Origin: Oceanicaulis sp052055585
Lineage (GTDB): Bacteria; Pseudomonadota; Alphaproteobacteria; Caulobacterales; Maricaulaceae
Direction of reading: 5' to 3'
NCBI RefSeq assembly: GCF_052055585.1
Contig: NZ_CP170485.1
Coordinates: forward strand, 1,922,001-1,986,000
Length of the DNA stretch: 64,000 nt
Shown here: piece by piece, positions 9,126 through 16,931 of the stretch
Layout: each line of letters starts with the position of its first letter
How positions within the stretch are numbered: the first letter of the stretch is position 1
The notes under the pieces: model-generated
Seen by the model: the letters and a program-made list of their open reading frames with translations, nothing else
Told to the model about the DNA's origin: nothing
Databases searched by the model: none
Made by a program: the position numbers and the translations under genes

Positions 9126-9153
9126 AACGGCGGCCTGACTACAGGCCGCCGTT
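9126..9153 (-). terminator. Terminator downstream of leucine dehydrogenase
   Basis: A perfect 12-bp inverted repeat AACGGCGGCCTG with loop ACTA lies between two leftward genes and ends in a short T run on the minus strand. It separates the dehydrogenase transcript from the ABC-F gene. Confidence 0.75.
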
Positions 9154-9189
9154 CCGGTGTGCAAGTTTATTTCAGGCCAGAAAGCGGGC

Positions 9190-10257
9190 TTATTCCGCCG
9201 CCAGGGCCTTTTGCTCGGCCGCATCAGCAAGACGCTGGCGCGCAATCTCGTCGGCGACGAGGTTGGACGGACGGTTCTCGCGCGCCGCGGTGTCCATGAT
9301 CTCGCCCAGCGTCGCTTTCAGGGTGTGCAGCTTGCCTTCCACCCATTTGGCGTCAAAGCGCGTGTCGATCTCTCCCATGACGTTGATGATGCCGCCGGCG
9401 TTGATGACATAGTCCGGCGCATACAGGATGCCGCGCTTGACCAGCTCGGCGCCCATATCGCGGGTTTCCAGCTGGTTGTTGGCCGCGCCCGCCACCACTT
9501 TGACCTTCAGACGGTCAATGGTGTTGGGGTTGATGATCGCGCCCAGAGCACACGGGGTGAAGATGTCCGCATCCACGTCGTATATGGCGTTCGGATCTTC
9601 CACCACGGTCGCGCCGGTTTCCTTGGCGAGCGCCTTGAGCTCGGCTTCGCGAATGTCGGCGAGGTGCAGCTCGGCGCCGGCTTCAGCCAGGTGACGCACC
9701 AGATAGGCGCCCACATGGCCGGTGGCGCCCTGAACGGCGATCTTCACACCCTTGAGGTCTTCAGAGCCCAGACCGCGTGCAGCGGCCGCCTGAATGCCCA
9801 TGAACACGCCCTTGGCGGTCACCGGGGACGGGTCGCCCGTGCCGTCCGGCAGGCCCACCACGTGACGGGTGGTGCGGCGCGCCGCAACCATGTCGTCCGG
9901 AGACACGCCGACATCTTCTGCAGAAATGTACTGGCCATTGAGGCTTTCCAGCGCACGACCGAAGGCTTCAAACAGCGCTTCACGGTCGAAATCGCCCTGC
10001 GGCTTGATGATCACGGATTTGCCGCCGCCAATGGGCAGGTCCGCCATGATGTTCTTGTAGCTCATGCCCTGGGACAGGCGCAGCACGTCGGTCACCGCCT
10101 CGGCAGAGGACGGATAGGACCACATGCGGCAGCCGCCAACGGCCGGGCCGCGGGCGGTGGAGTGCACCGCCAGAATGGCTTTCAGCCCCGTCGCCGGATC
10201 GGTGGCGAAGAGAACTTTTTCGTGGTTGTCGAAGGCGTTATGCTCGAACAGGCTCAT
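9190..10257 (-). CDS. Leucine / branched-chain amino acid dehydrogenase family
   Basis: NAD-dependent oxidative deamination of leucine or a related amino acid (Glu/Leu/Phe/Val dehydrogenase family, 355 residues). The N-terminal domain carries GPAVGGCRMW and the catalytic-lysine motif DLPIGGGKSVI near residue 78. The NAD-binding Rossmann domain begins at VKIAVQGATGHVGAYL near residue 175, and the segments PCALGAIIN and VAGAANNQL are typical of leucine dehydrogenases. Phenylalanine or valine specificity is possible. It is a single gene ended by the hairpin at 9126-9153; the 160 bp upstream holds no obvious operator. Confidence 0.88.
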   Translation of the reverse strand: MSLFEHNAFDNHEKVLFATDPATGLKAILAVHSTARGPAVGGCRMWSYPSSAEAVTDVLRLSQGMSYKNIMADLPIGGGKSVIIKPQGDFDREALFEAFGRALESLNGQYISAEDVGVSPDDMVAARRTTRHVVGLPDGTGDPSPVTAKGVFMGIQAAAARGLGSEDLKGVKIAVQGATGHVGAYLVRHLAEAGAELHLADIREAELKALAKETGATVVEDPNAIYDVDADIFTPCALGAIINPNTIDRLKVKVVAGAANNQLETRDMGAELVKRGILYAPDYVINAGGIINVMGEIDTRFDAKWVEGKLHTLKATLGEIMDTAARENRPSNLVADEIARQRLADAAEQKALAAE

Positions 10258-10419
10258 GAGCGGGGAGTCCTTCCTGTCGCGATACGAAAATGGGACGCTG
10301 GCGGAGACAGGGCCGCTTCATTGGCGGTCGCTTCCATCCCGGGGCCAGCGTGTGCGCCGCCTCGATACTCCCTGTCACAAACGTGTGCAAGTGTCCGTTT
10401 TACTTGGGTAAATGTACGG

Positions 10420-11016
10420 TCAATTTACACTGTTCAGCATTTCGCGAACGCGAGATTTCAGCTCGGGCAAAACGTCTTTTTCAAACCAAGGGTTACGCTT
10501 CAGCCAGCCGGTGTTTCGCCAGCTTGGATGCGGCAGCGCAACATAATCCGGCCAGTACAGTCGCCACTGCTTTACGGTGTCTGTCAGCGTCTTTGCAGCG
10601 CGAGTCTTCAAATGCCAGCGCTGTGCATGGGCGCCCACCAGTAAAGTCAGCCCCACACGGGGCAGCGCCTCACCGACGCGGTCCTGCCAGAGCGGCGCGC
10701 ATTCGCGTCGGGGTGGTTTGTCGCCGCCTTTCGCATCCAGACCCGGAAAGCAGAACCCCATGGGCGTGATGGCGATGGCGCGTTCGTCGTAGAACTCGTC
10801 CTCGCTCACCCCCATCCAGTCGCGCAAACGATCCCCGCTGGGATCGGTGAACGGCTTGCCGCTGGCCTGCACGCGCGTGCCGGGCGCCTGTCCGACAATG
10901 CGGATGCGCGCGCTCGCCTCGCCCCAGATCACAGGACGCACGGGATGATTCAAATGGGGCTGGCAGACCCGACAGGCGCGGATCTCGGCCTTCAGCGGAT
11001 CAAACGCCTCAGCCAT
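10420..11016 (-). CDS. Uracil-DNA glycosylase family protein
   Basis: A 198-residue member of the uracil-DNA glycosylase superfamily, probably acting in base-excision repair. Motif 1 is VGQAPGTRVQASGKPF near residue 40, followed by DPSGDRLRDWMG. The C-terminal catalytic loop is LPHPSWRNTG near residue 160. Only one CxxC (CRVCQPHL at residue 15) is visible near the N-terminus, so a four-cysteine iron-sulfur cluster as in family 4 enzymes is not evident. The start ATG at 11016 lies within the end of the upstream DUF3253 gene (8-bp overlap), indicating one operon. Confidence 0.85.
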   Translation of the reverse strand: MAEAFDPLKAEIRACRVCQPHLNHPVRPVIWGEASARIRIVGQAPGTRVQASGKPFTDPSGDRLRDWMGVSEDEFYDERAIAITPMGFCFPGLDAKGGDKPPRRECAPLWQDRVGEALPRVGLTLLVGAHAQRWHLKTRAAKTLTDTVKQWRLYWPDYVALPHPSWRNTGWLKRNPWFEKDVLPELKSRVREMLNSVN

Positions 11017-11281
11017 CGCCTTCAGGCGCGGGCGCGTCGGGCGCCTTGGCGAGGCGATAGACGCCCTTGAAGTTTTCCGGGTCCACCGGCTTGCCCTTGC
11101 GCAGGATCACGATCTTGCCCTGACGGGCCAGATGGATCGCGGCGTTGCGCACATGGCGCATGCGGTTCTGCCAGTCTTCAGGAAAGACCTCGCGCGCTGC
11201 CTCAGAGGGGCAGATGCTCTTTTCCGGCCCTCGCTGCTCGACCAGGGACAGAATCGCGGTTTCGATAACGTCTTCGCTCAT
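11009..11281 (-). CDS. DUF3253 domain protein
   Basis: A 90-residue predicted DNA-binding-like protein matching the DUF3253 pattern: MSEDVIETAILSLVEQRG, then SICPSEAAREV, then WQNRMRHVRNAAIHLARQGKI and a short wing ILRKGKPVDP. The layout of helices and wing looks like a winged helix; the function is unknown to me. The frame continues to 11305, but the ATG at 11281 fits the family N-terminus and keeps it clear of the divergent acyltransferase start at 11304. It is co-transcribed with the glycosylase-family gene. Confidence 0.78.
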   Translation of the reverse strand: MSEDVIETAILSLVEQRGPEKSICPSEAAREVFPEDWQNRMRHVRNAAIHLARQGKIVILRKGKPVDPENFKGVYRLAKAPDAPAPEGDG

Positions 11282-11303
11282 TCTGGCTGGATACTCCAAA
11301 ACC

Positions 11304-12026
11304 ATGCGTCATGACCACCGCCCTTACTGGATGCACGCTCTGTGGGAGCAGTATGAGAACTGGTGGGTCCGGCGCTTTGTCGAACCCCATTTCGAAAGTC
11401 TGGGGAAGAACGCCAAGATCGTCCGCCCGTGGAATGTGGAAGTGTTCGGCCCCAATGTGCATGCCGGGCAAGCGATTCACGTCGTCAGCCGACGCGACCA
11501 GCCCGTCAGTTTCACCGTCTGGTCGCCCCAGGATGCGCCGGGCGAGATCCGCATCGGCGATTGCTGCTTCTTCGCCGGCGGGGTGCGCATTCTGGCGGGA
11601 CAAAAGATCGTGATTGGCGACGGCGCCCTGATCGCGAAATCCGTCACGATCACCGACAGCGACTGGCACGACATCTATGACCGCATCACCCCGCGCCCGC
11701 CCAGCAAGCCGGTCATCATCGGCCGCAATGTCTGGATCGGGGACGGCGCCTTTGTGGGCAAGGGCGTGACCATTGGCGACAACGCCATCATCGGCGCCCG
11801 CTCGGTGATCACCAAGGACGTGCCCGCCAACACCGTGGTCGCGGGCGCGCCCGCCAAGCCGGTCAAGTCGCTTGATCCGGACGGCCCCTTCAAGACCCGC
11901 ATGGAAATGCTGGGCGACGCCGAAGGCCTCGATCGCTTTATGAAGGCCGCCTATCGCGAACAGCTCAAGGGCAATTCCACGCTGGGCTGGCTCAGAAGCA
12001 AGCTCTTCCCGCGGCGGGGGGATTAG
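11304..12026 (+). CDS. Hexapeptide-repeat acyltransferase (left-handed beta helix)
   Basis: A 240-residue acyltransferase of the LbetaH superfamily, probably transferring an acetyl group to a sugar or cell-surface component. The repeats run from about residue 75 to 190: IRIGDCCFFAGGVRI, KIVIGDGALIAKSVTI, VIIGRNVWIGDGAFVGKGV and IGDNAIIGARSVI. The family ending VVAGAPAKPVK follows. A catalytic His is expected in the SDWHDIYD loop. A C-terminal helical tail follows. The ATG at 11304 is used because the 53-codon upstream extension lies in the divergent DUF3253 gene. The substrate is not evident from context. Confidence 0.82.
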   Translation: MRHDHRPYWMHALWEQYENWWVRRFVEPHFESLGKNAKIVRPWNVEVFGPNVHAGQAIHVVSRRDQPVSFTVWSPQDAPGEIRIGDCCFFAGGVRILAGQKIVIGDGALIAKSVTITDSDWHDIYDRITPRPPSKPVIIGRNVWIGDGAFVGKGVTIGDNAIIGARSVITKDVPANTVVAGAPAKPVKSLDPDGPFKTRMEMLGDAEGLDRFMKAAYREQLKGNSTLGWLRSKLFPRRGD

Positions 12027-12042
12027 CCGCCTGCCCCAAACA

Positions 12043-12072
12043 AAAACGGCCCCGGATTTCCGGGGCCGTTTT
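12043..12072. terminator. Bidirectional terminator between acyltransferase and nucleoside transporter
   Basis: AAAACGGCCCCGG and its complement form a 13-bp stem with a 4-base loop. It has an A run on the left and a T run on the right, so it works for both convergent genes. Confidence 0.92.
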
Positions 12073-12092
12073 CTAGTTGACGTGTCGCCTGT

Positions 12093-13373
12093 CTAGCTGA
12101 ACAGGCTCATCGGCAGGGTTCCGATCACGGCGCCCGTCATCAGGGTCGCAAGCGTGCCGGAGATGAGCGCGCGCGGGGCGAGCTTGAGGATGTCCTCACG
12201 GCGGCTCGGCGCCACGGCGATGAGGCCGCCCACCAGGATGCCGACCGAGGAGAAGTTCGCAAAGCCGCACGCCGCATAGGTCAGGATGAGGCGCGAGCGC
12301 GGGCTGAGCACGTCGGCGTTCGCCGCGAGCGCATCATAGGCGAAGATCTCGTTCAGCGCGGTCTTGAAGCCCATCACGGTGCCGCCCGCCTGCGCTTCAC
12401 TCCAGGGCAGGCCTGCGACCCACACTAATGGCGAGAACAGGAAACCCAGCGCCCGTTGCACGGTGATCGGCTCGCCCATGAAGTCCGGCAGGCCGCCCAG
12501 CATGAAGTTCACCAGCGCGACGATGGCGGTGAACACCAACAGCATGGCGATGATGTTGATGAAGAGCTTCACGCCGTCCGCAACGCCGGTGGTCAGCGCG
12601 TCCATGGTGGAGTGATAGAGCTGGACCGGGATGCGTTCCTTCTCGGCCTGCTCGGCGGTCTCGTCCTGCGGGTGCATCAGGCGCGCCAGAATGGCCGCCG
12701 CAGGCACCGAGATCAGCGAGGCGGTCAGGATGTGGCCCGCAGCGTCATCAAGCACGGCGTTGAGCTGGCTCACATAGATGGCCATCACCGAGCCCGCCAC
12801 GGTGGAAAAGCCCACCGTCATGATCAGGAAGAGGTCCGAGCGGGAGATCGCAGGCAGGCGCGGACGGATCAGCACCGGGCTTTCCGTCATCCCCAGGAAG
12901 ATGTTCGCCGCAGCGCCCAGAGACGCGGCGCCGGACAGGTTCAGGATGCGGCGGAACAGGCTGGCGAAGCCGCGCACCGCAAACTCCAGAATGCGCCAGC
13001 GCCACAGCACGGCCGAGATCGCTGACAATACGATCACCATGGGCAGGGCCTGGAAGGCGAAGGTGAAGGTCAGCCCCTCGGCGCCCTCGCGGATCACATA
13101 GGGGTTCTCACCCCCGCCCAGATAGCCGAACACGAAGCTCGTGCCCTGGGTGGTCGCGGCCTGAAGCACTTCGACCACAGTGGTCAGCGATGACAGAAAT
13201 GCGCGCGTGGGCGCAAAGCTGAACAGCAGGATGGCGATGGCGAACTGGACGGCGACGCCGCCAATCACCAGAACAACCGGCGGCGTCTTGCGCGGGCCAA
13301 GCGCCCAGGCGATGGCCAGAAACACGAACACGCCGATGAGGCTGCGCAGCTGCAGACCCAGATCTTCAATCAT
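12093..13373 (-). CDS. nupC: Concentrative nucleoside transporter (NupC/CNT family)
   Basis: Inner-membrane proton- or sodium-coupled nucleoside importer of 426 residues, the usual bacterial CNT length. About nine or ten hydrophobic helices are visible from IGVFVFLAIAWALG at the N-terminus to ISGTLATLMTGAVIGTLP at the end. Family motifs are FGYLGGGENPY near residue 82, FLGMTESPVLIRP near residue 158, VAGSVMAIYVSQL and the C-terminal YAACGFANFSSVGI. It is transcribed alone, starting at the ATG at 13373. No purine operator was recognised in the 128 bp upstream. Confidence 0.93.
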   Translation of the reverse strand: MIEDLGLQLRSLIGVFVFLAIAWALGPRKTPPVVLVIGGVAVQFAIAILLFSFAPTRAFLSSLTTVVEVLQAATTQGTSFVFGYLGGGENPYVIREGAEGLTFTFAFQALPMVIVLSAISAVLWRWRILEFAVRGFASLFRRILNLSGAASLGAAANIFLGMTESPVLIRPRLPAISRSDLFLIMTVGFSTVAGSVMAIYVSQLNAVLDDAAGHILTASLISVPAAAILARLMHPQDETAEQAEKERIPVQLYHSTMDALTTGVADGVKLFINIIAMLLVFTAIVALVNFMLGGLPDFMGEPITVQRALGFLFSPLVWVAGLPWSEAQAGGTVMGFKTALNEIFAYDALAANADVLSPRSRLILTYAACGFANFSSVGILVGGLIAVAPSRREDILKLAPRALISGTLATLMTGAVIGTLPMSLFS

Positions 13374-13501
13374 GTGAATGAATTCCCCTAATGACGGCCC
13401 ACGCCGCGTTGGGCGTTTGTCACAGGTTCGCCAAAATACCGTTTTCTTAAAGAAACACTAGTGCGCTTGCAGCAGAAGCCTTAACGCGCCAGTTTCAGGC
13501 C

Positions 13502-13699
13502 ATGAGCGAACCGATCTGGAGCCCCTGCAAACGCGTCTGCGTCGTCGATCCCAATGCAGCGATCTGCGTGGGCTGTTTCCGCACCATGGACGAGCTGGGC
13601 CGCTGGATGAAGATGACCCAGCAAGAGCGTCTGGCGATCAAGCCCGAGTTGAAAGCGCGCGAAGCCGCCTATCGGGAAAAGCGCAAGGCGAACCGCTAG
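13502..13699 (+). CDS. DUF1289 family small cysteine-rich protein
   Basis: A 65-residue protein with the DUF1289 pattern SPCKRVCVVDPNAAICVGCFRT. The four cysteines (residues 9, 13, 22, 25) suggest a metal or iron-sulfur site. It is followed by the family segment WMKMTQQERLAI and a basic tail. The function of the family is not established to my knowledge. Its stop codon directly abuts the stop of the convergent TauE-like gene. Confidence 0.85.
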   Translation: MSEPIWSPCKRVCVVDPNAAICVGCFRTMDELGRWMKMTQQERLAIKPELKAREAAYREKRKANR

Positions 13700-14518
13700 C
13701 TAGCCGACGAAGATCGCTTCGCGCAGCATGTTCAGCGACATCACCAGCAGGCCCACGGCGAAGAATTGCTTGAGCCGTTTGGGGTTCAGGCTGTGCGCCA
13801 GATTGGCGCCTACCGGCGCCAGAAAAACCGCGGACGCCGCGAGCGTGACGAACGCGGCCATGTTCACATAGCCCAGCGAGAACGGCGCCCGGCCCGGCTC
13901 ATCGAGCCCTGCGACCATGAAGCCGATGGCGCCCGGAAGGCCAATCGCAACGCCGAACCCGGCGGCGGTGGCGACAGCGGTGTGGATCGTCTTGCCGTGC
14001 AGGGTCATCAGCGTGACGCCGAACACGCCGCCGCCAATCCCCATAAGGGACGACAGGATGCCGATGGTCATGCCCAGCACGGTCTTCATGGGCTGGCCCG
14101 GCAGGTCATCCGCCAGCTTCCAGTCCGGACGGCCAAAGAAAAACTGCGCTGACAGCAGAAGCGCCACCGCGCCAAACAGCCCTGTCAGCGCCCGGCCCGG
14201 CGCCAGGTCGGCGACAGCCGACCCCACCAGCGCGCCGATGACGATGAAGGGCGTCCAGGTCTTGAGCACCTGGAAGTCCACCGCGCCTTTCTTGGCGTGA
14301 GCAGCGACCGAGCGCAGGGAGGTCGCCACGATCACCATCAGCGAGGTGCCCACGGCGGCATGCATGGCATGCGCCTCATACCCCAGCCCGTTCAGTACGT
14401 AATAGAGCGCGGGCACCATGATGATGCCGCCGCCAATGCCGAACAGGCCCGCAATCAGCCCGGCGAAGGCGCCGACGGCCAGAAGAGCGAGAATGAAGGG
14501 GATGAGCGAGGCGTCCAT
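13700..14518 (-). CDS. TauE/SafE-family sulfite/anion exporter
   Basis: A polytopic inner-membrane protein of 272 residues with about eight helices, of the TauE/SafE (DUF81) family. Characterised members export sulfite or sulfoacetate, but the substrate here is unknown. The N-terminal repeat contains GLIAGLFGIGGGIIMVPALYYV and the second repeat has SSLMGIGGGVFGVTLM, the two signature GIGGG copies of this family. The frame stays open to 14641, but the ATG at 14518 gives the canonical N-terminus. The sequence upstream forms a hairpin (14520-14555) that contains the likely ribosome binding site. Confidence 0.87.
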   Translation of the reverse strand: MDASLIPFILALLAVGAFAGLIAGLFGIGGGIIMVPALYYVLNGLGYEAHAMHAAVGTSLMVIVATSLRSVAAHAKKGAVDFQVLKTWTPFIVIGALVGSAVADLAPGRALTGLFGAVALLLSAQFFFGRPDWKLADDLPGQPMKTVLGMTIGILSSLMGIGGGVFGVTLMTLHGKTIHTAVATAAGFGVAIGLPGAIGFMVAGLDEPGRAPFSLGYVNMAAFVTLAASAVFLAPVGANLAHSLNPKRLKQFFAVGLLVMSLNMLREAIFVG

Positions 14519-14519
14519 G

Positions 14520-14555
14520 GTGCGGCCTTTCACAAAGACTGAAAGAGGGCCGCAC
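14520..14555 (-). promoter_or_regulatory. 5' leader hairpin covering the TauE-like gene's ribosome binding site
   Basis: Read on the minus strand, GTGCGGCC pairs with GGCCGCAC, and inside it TTTCA pairs with TGAAA around a 7-base loop, with a 3-base bulge. The stem ends one base before the ATG at 14518. The only purine-rich ribosome-binding candidate, AAAGG, is buried in the right arm. This could switch translation. Confidence 0.5.
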
Positions 14556-14826
14556 TTGTGCGCCGTTTCATGGCGCGCTGCAACATGCAGTCGAGAAAGG
14601 GTTTCCCGCTTATCCACCAAAGAAAGCGGCAACATCAGCAACCAGCCCTTTGGCGCTGAAAGTCGGTGATCTGATCGACGGCGCCATTTTCCGCGTCAGC
14701 TGCATCAAGCCTCATTGGGGATGAGACAAGAGCAAACCGCAACACAGAACTCCTTGAGCGCGTCGCAGTCTGCACTCACATTGCCGCCCCGCCGGGTGAA
14801 GGCGGAGCGACAATACCAGAGCCGCG
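14556..14826. other. Intergenic stretch without recognisable gene
   Basis: About 270 bp lie between the TauE-like leader and the oxidoreductase stop. No open frame with a ribosome binding site, no tRNA and no strong terminator was found. It would hold the TauE-like promoter on the minus strand. Confidence 0.5.
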
Positions 14827-15792
14827 TCAGGACAGAACGACGATCTTGCCGACGATGCCCTTGCTGGCATAGGCCGCATAGGCAGCCGCAGCATCCTCCA
14901 GGCCGAAGGTTCCAGCGATCTCGGGCGTCAGCTTGCCTTCTTCCAGAACGCTTGCCACGTCTTCCATGGTGGCGAGTTGCCCTTCGGTGTCCGCCACGAA
15001 GATCGCCTCGACGTCCTTCCGGGAGATCATGTCGGGTTGAAGCGGCGGCATGGTGATCGACACGAGGCGCCCGCCGCTGCGCAGGTGACCCGCGACATCG
15101 GAGAGTTCATGGCCCGGCAAGGCGAGGTTGAAGATCGCATCCAGATCGACCGGATAGCCCGCTGCGTCATATCCGGTGAACTGCTTGGCCCCCAGGGCAG
15201 CCAGCGTGCTCTGGTCCTCCGGCTTGGCCGTAGCCACGACCTCGACCCCAAGCGAGGCGAGATGGGAGACCAGCGCGGTGCCGACGCCGCCAGAGGCCCC
15301 GATCACCAGAGCCCTCTCGCCTGCTGCGGCGCGACCTGCGCGGGCAGCAGCCAGCGCGGTCAGCCCGGTCGTTGCCACGGCGGCGGCCTGCGCGGGTTCA
15401 ACTGTCGCGGGACGGCGCGCGATCACCGGCGTATCCGCCTCGACCACCATGTATTCGGCCATGGAGCCGGTGCCGACCGAGGGGCGCGATCCCGCCATCG
15501 GCCGCATCACGCGGGGGCTTGCGTAGCCGAAGATTTCGTCGCCCACGGCATAGCCGCTGACACCCTCGCCAACTGCCGTGACGGTGCCAGCAAAGTCGTT
15601 ACCCATCACATGGGGGAAGGGCAGGTCAAGGAAGGCGCTCAGCTCTCCGGTCAGAAGGCGCATGTCGGCGGGGTTCACCGACGCCGCCTTCACCTTGATC
15701 TGAAGTTGGCCGGGGCCGGCTTCAGGGCGGTCGATGTCTTCGACGGATAGCACGTCGGGGGTGCCGTATTCGCGGGTGAGAAGGGCTTTCAT
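14827..15792 (-). CDS. Zinc-independent quinone oxidoreductase / NADP-dependent alcohol dehydrogenase (MDR family)
   Basis: A medium-chain dehydrogenase/reductase of 321 residues. The N-terminal GroES-like domain starts MKALLTREYGTPDVLSVEDI, with NPADMRLLTGELS and HVMGNDFAGTVTAVGEGV. The NADP-binding core carries ALVIGASGGVGTALVSHLA near residue 145. The zinc-ligand cysteines of classical alcohol dehydrogenases are absent, so a quinone-reductase-like activity is likelier. The ATG at 15792 follows GAGGA by about eight bases; the ATG at 15813 has no such site. It is divergent from a TetR gene with two shared operators, so it is probably repressed by it. Confidence 0.87.
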   Translation of the reverse strand: MKALLTREYGTPDVLSVEDIDRPEAGPGQLQIKVKAASVNPADMRLLTGELSAFLDLPFPHVMGNDFAGTVTAVGEGVSGYAVGDEIFGYASPRVMRPMAGSRPSVGTGSMAEYMVVEADTPVIARRPATVEPAQAAAVATTGLTALAAARAGRAAAGERALVIGASGGVGTALVSHLASLGVEVVATAKPEDQSTLAALGAKQFTGYDAAGYPVDLDAIFNLALPGHELSDVAGHLRSGGRLVSITMPPLQPDMISRKDVEAIFVADTEGQLATMEDVASVLEEGKLTPEIAGTFGLEDAAAAYAAYASKGIVGKIVVLS

Positions 15793-15820
15793 GATGTGAT
15801 CCTCTTGAGTCATGCTTCTA

Positions 15821-15838
15821 AACGGACCATGTAGTCAC
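15821..15838. promoter_or_regulatory. TetR operator 1 (proximal to the oxidoreductase)
   Basis: AACGGACCATGTAGTCAC at 15821-15838 is a degenerate copy of operator 2. The left arm AACGGACCA is identical; the right arm is GTCAC instead of GTCCG. It lies about 30 bp upstream of the oxidoreductase start codon. Confidence 0.55.
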
Positions 15839-15860
15839 CTTAGAAGGCCGAATCAATAAG

Positions 15861-15878
15861 CGGACCGCGTGGTCCGTT
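15861..15878. promoter_or_regulatory. TetR operator 2 (proximal to tetR)
   Basis: CGGACC-GCGT-GGTCCG is a perfect 6-bp-arm palindrome 16 bp before the tetR ATG. It carries AACGGACCA on the minus strand (15870-15878), matching operator 1. This placement fits autorepression. Confidence 0.65.
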
Positions 15879-15894
15879 AAATTTCGGAGATGTC

Positions 15895-16497
15895 ATGCCA
15901 AAGCCTCGCGCACCTCGCTCGGATGGGTTGAAGAACCAGGCTTCGCTGCTGAAGGCAGCCGAAGAGGCCTTTGTCGAACAGGGCGTGGATGTCTCCGTCG
16001 CCGAGATCGCCAGGCGCGCGGGCGTCGGGAAGGGCACGGTGTTTCGACACTTCGACACCAAGGAAGACCTGCTGGCGGCCGTCGTGGTCACCCGTCTGCA
16101 AGACCTGATCGCGGAAGGGCGCGCACGTCTCGACGCGCCGGACAGCGCCAAGGCTCTCTACGATTTCCTTGAGCTGGGGGCGGCGCAGCGGCAGCAGCGC
16201 GGGCTTTCCTTCATGCAGGATGCCTATGTGGGGAACGACGTCATCGCTGCGGCGCGCAGTGATCTCCTGACCGTGCTGGACGCGCTTGTCGAGCGCGCCA
16301 AGGCCGAGGGGGAACTCCGCAAGGACGTCAACGGCGGGGACGTTGCCCTGCTGATGTGCGCGCCAGGCTATATCGCCAGTCACATCCATGAGGCGGACGA
16401 GGCGATCTGGAAGCGCTACCTCGCAATCATTTTCGACGGGCTGCGCCCGGAAAGCGCCCGAGCGCTGCCGGGTCACACGCCGGGGATGCCGAAGTAA
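15895..16497 (+). CDS. TetR/AcrR family transcriptional regulator
   Basis: A 200-residue one-component repressor. The N-terminal helix-turn-helix spans residues 12-58: NQASLLKAAEEAFVEQGVDV, then VAEIARRAGVGKGTVFRHF and DTKEDLLAAVV, a textbook TetR pattern. The C-terminal ligand domain is helical and ends RALPGHTPGMPK. A GGAG ribosome binding site precedes the ATG. It diverges from the oxidoreductase gene, and two matching operators occupy the 102-bp gap, so it most likely controls both genes. The ligand is unknown. Confidence 0.9.
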   Translation: MPKPRAPRSDGLKNQASLLKAAEEAFVEQGVDVSVAEIARRAGVGKGTVFRHFDTKEDLLAAVVVTRLQDLIAEGRARLDAPDSAKALYDFLELGAAQRQQRGLSFMQDAYVGNDVIAAARSDLLTVLDALVERAKAEGELRKDVNGGDVALLMCAPGYIASHIHEADEAIWKRYLAIIFDGLRPESARALPGHTPGMPK

Positions 16498-16931
16498 GGT
16501 CCTGCACCGACGTCGGGAAATGGCTCGAAATACCTTTGCGCTTCAGGTCTGCGAAACGCGTATCTGCATCGCAGATGCATGGGGCAGCCATCAAGGCCAG
16601 CATAGCCCGTAGCTCTTCGAGCGGCGCAGCTGCTTACCGACAGCCCCTTGGAGCAGGACGCGCATCTGGTCGACCACCGGGATCGGTTTCCAGATTGTGG
16701 TTGATTTCTCCCGCTCGACACCCGCTTCCAGATGTCAGGGATGGACTTCAGTTCGGTGATCATCAGGGCTCTCCGCTCGTTCCGCCAACCGAGCAATGTT
16801 GGCCTGGCAGGTGTTCGGCGAAGAAGAAACTTGGAAAATCGCGCAAAATGCGGCGAGATGACGGAAAAGCTAAGCTAAGTCAGCACCTTGGGATAATCTC
16901 TGCTTTTTCTCGTGGATAAGCGGGAGGGGTT
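16498..16931. other. Gene-poor stretch between tetR and dusA
   Basis: This stretch of 434 bp holds no intact gene. It contains a short palindrome ATCTGC-ATC-GCAGAT (16562-16576) and a possible frameshifted remnant on the minus strand (16590-16763). The right part (16840-16930) is AT-richer and shows nothing recognisable. Confidence 0.5.
16590..16763 (-). pseudogene. Possible frameshifted gene remnant of unknown family
   Basis: An ATG at 16763 opens MITELKSIPDIWKRV. At about 16717 a frame change would continue as EREKSTTIWKPIPVVDQMRV and LLQGAVGKQLRRSKSYG to a TGA at 16592-16590. The composition on either side of the break looks more protein-like than the uninterrupted frames. I do not recognise the family. 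It could be the debris of a mobile or accessory gene, or chance. Confidence 0.25.

Noticed and set aside
10408..10428. GTAAAT-N9-ATTTAC inverted repeat as an operator for the leucine dehydrogenase gene
   Set aside because: It overlaps the end of the upstream glycosylase gene, lies about 150 bp from the start codon and is AT-rich enough to be chance.
9157..10644. 495-codon plus-strand frame
   Set aside because: Antisense to the leucine dehydrogenase and the glycosylase-family gene; low-complexity translation.
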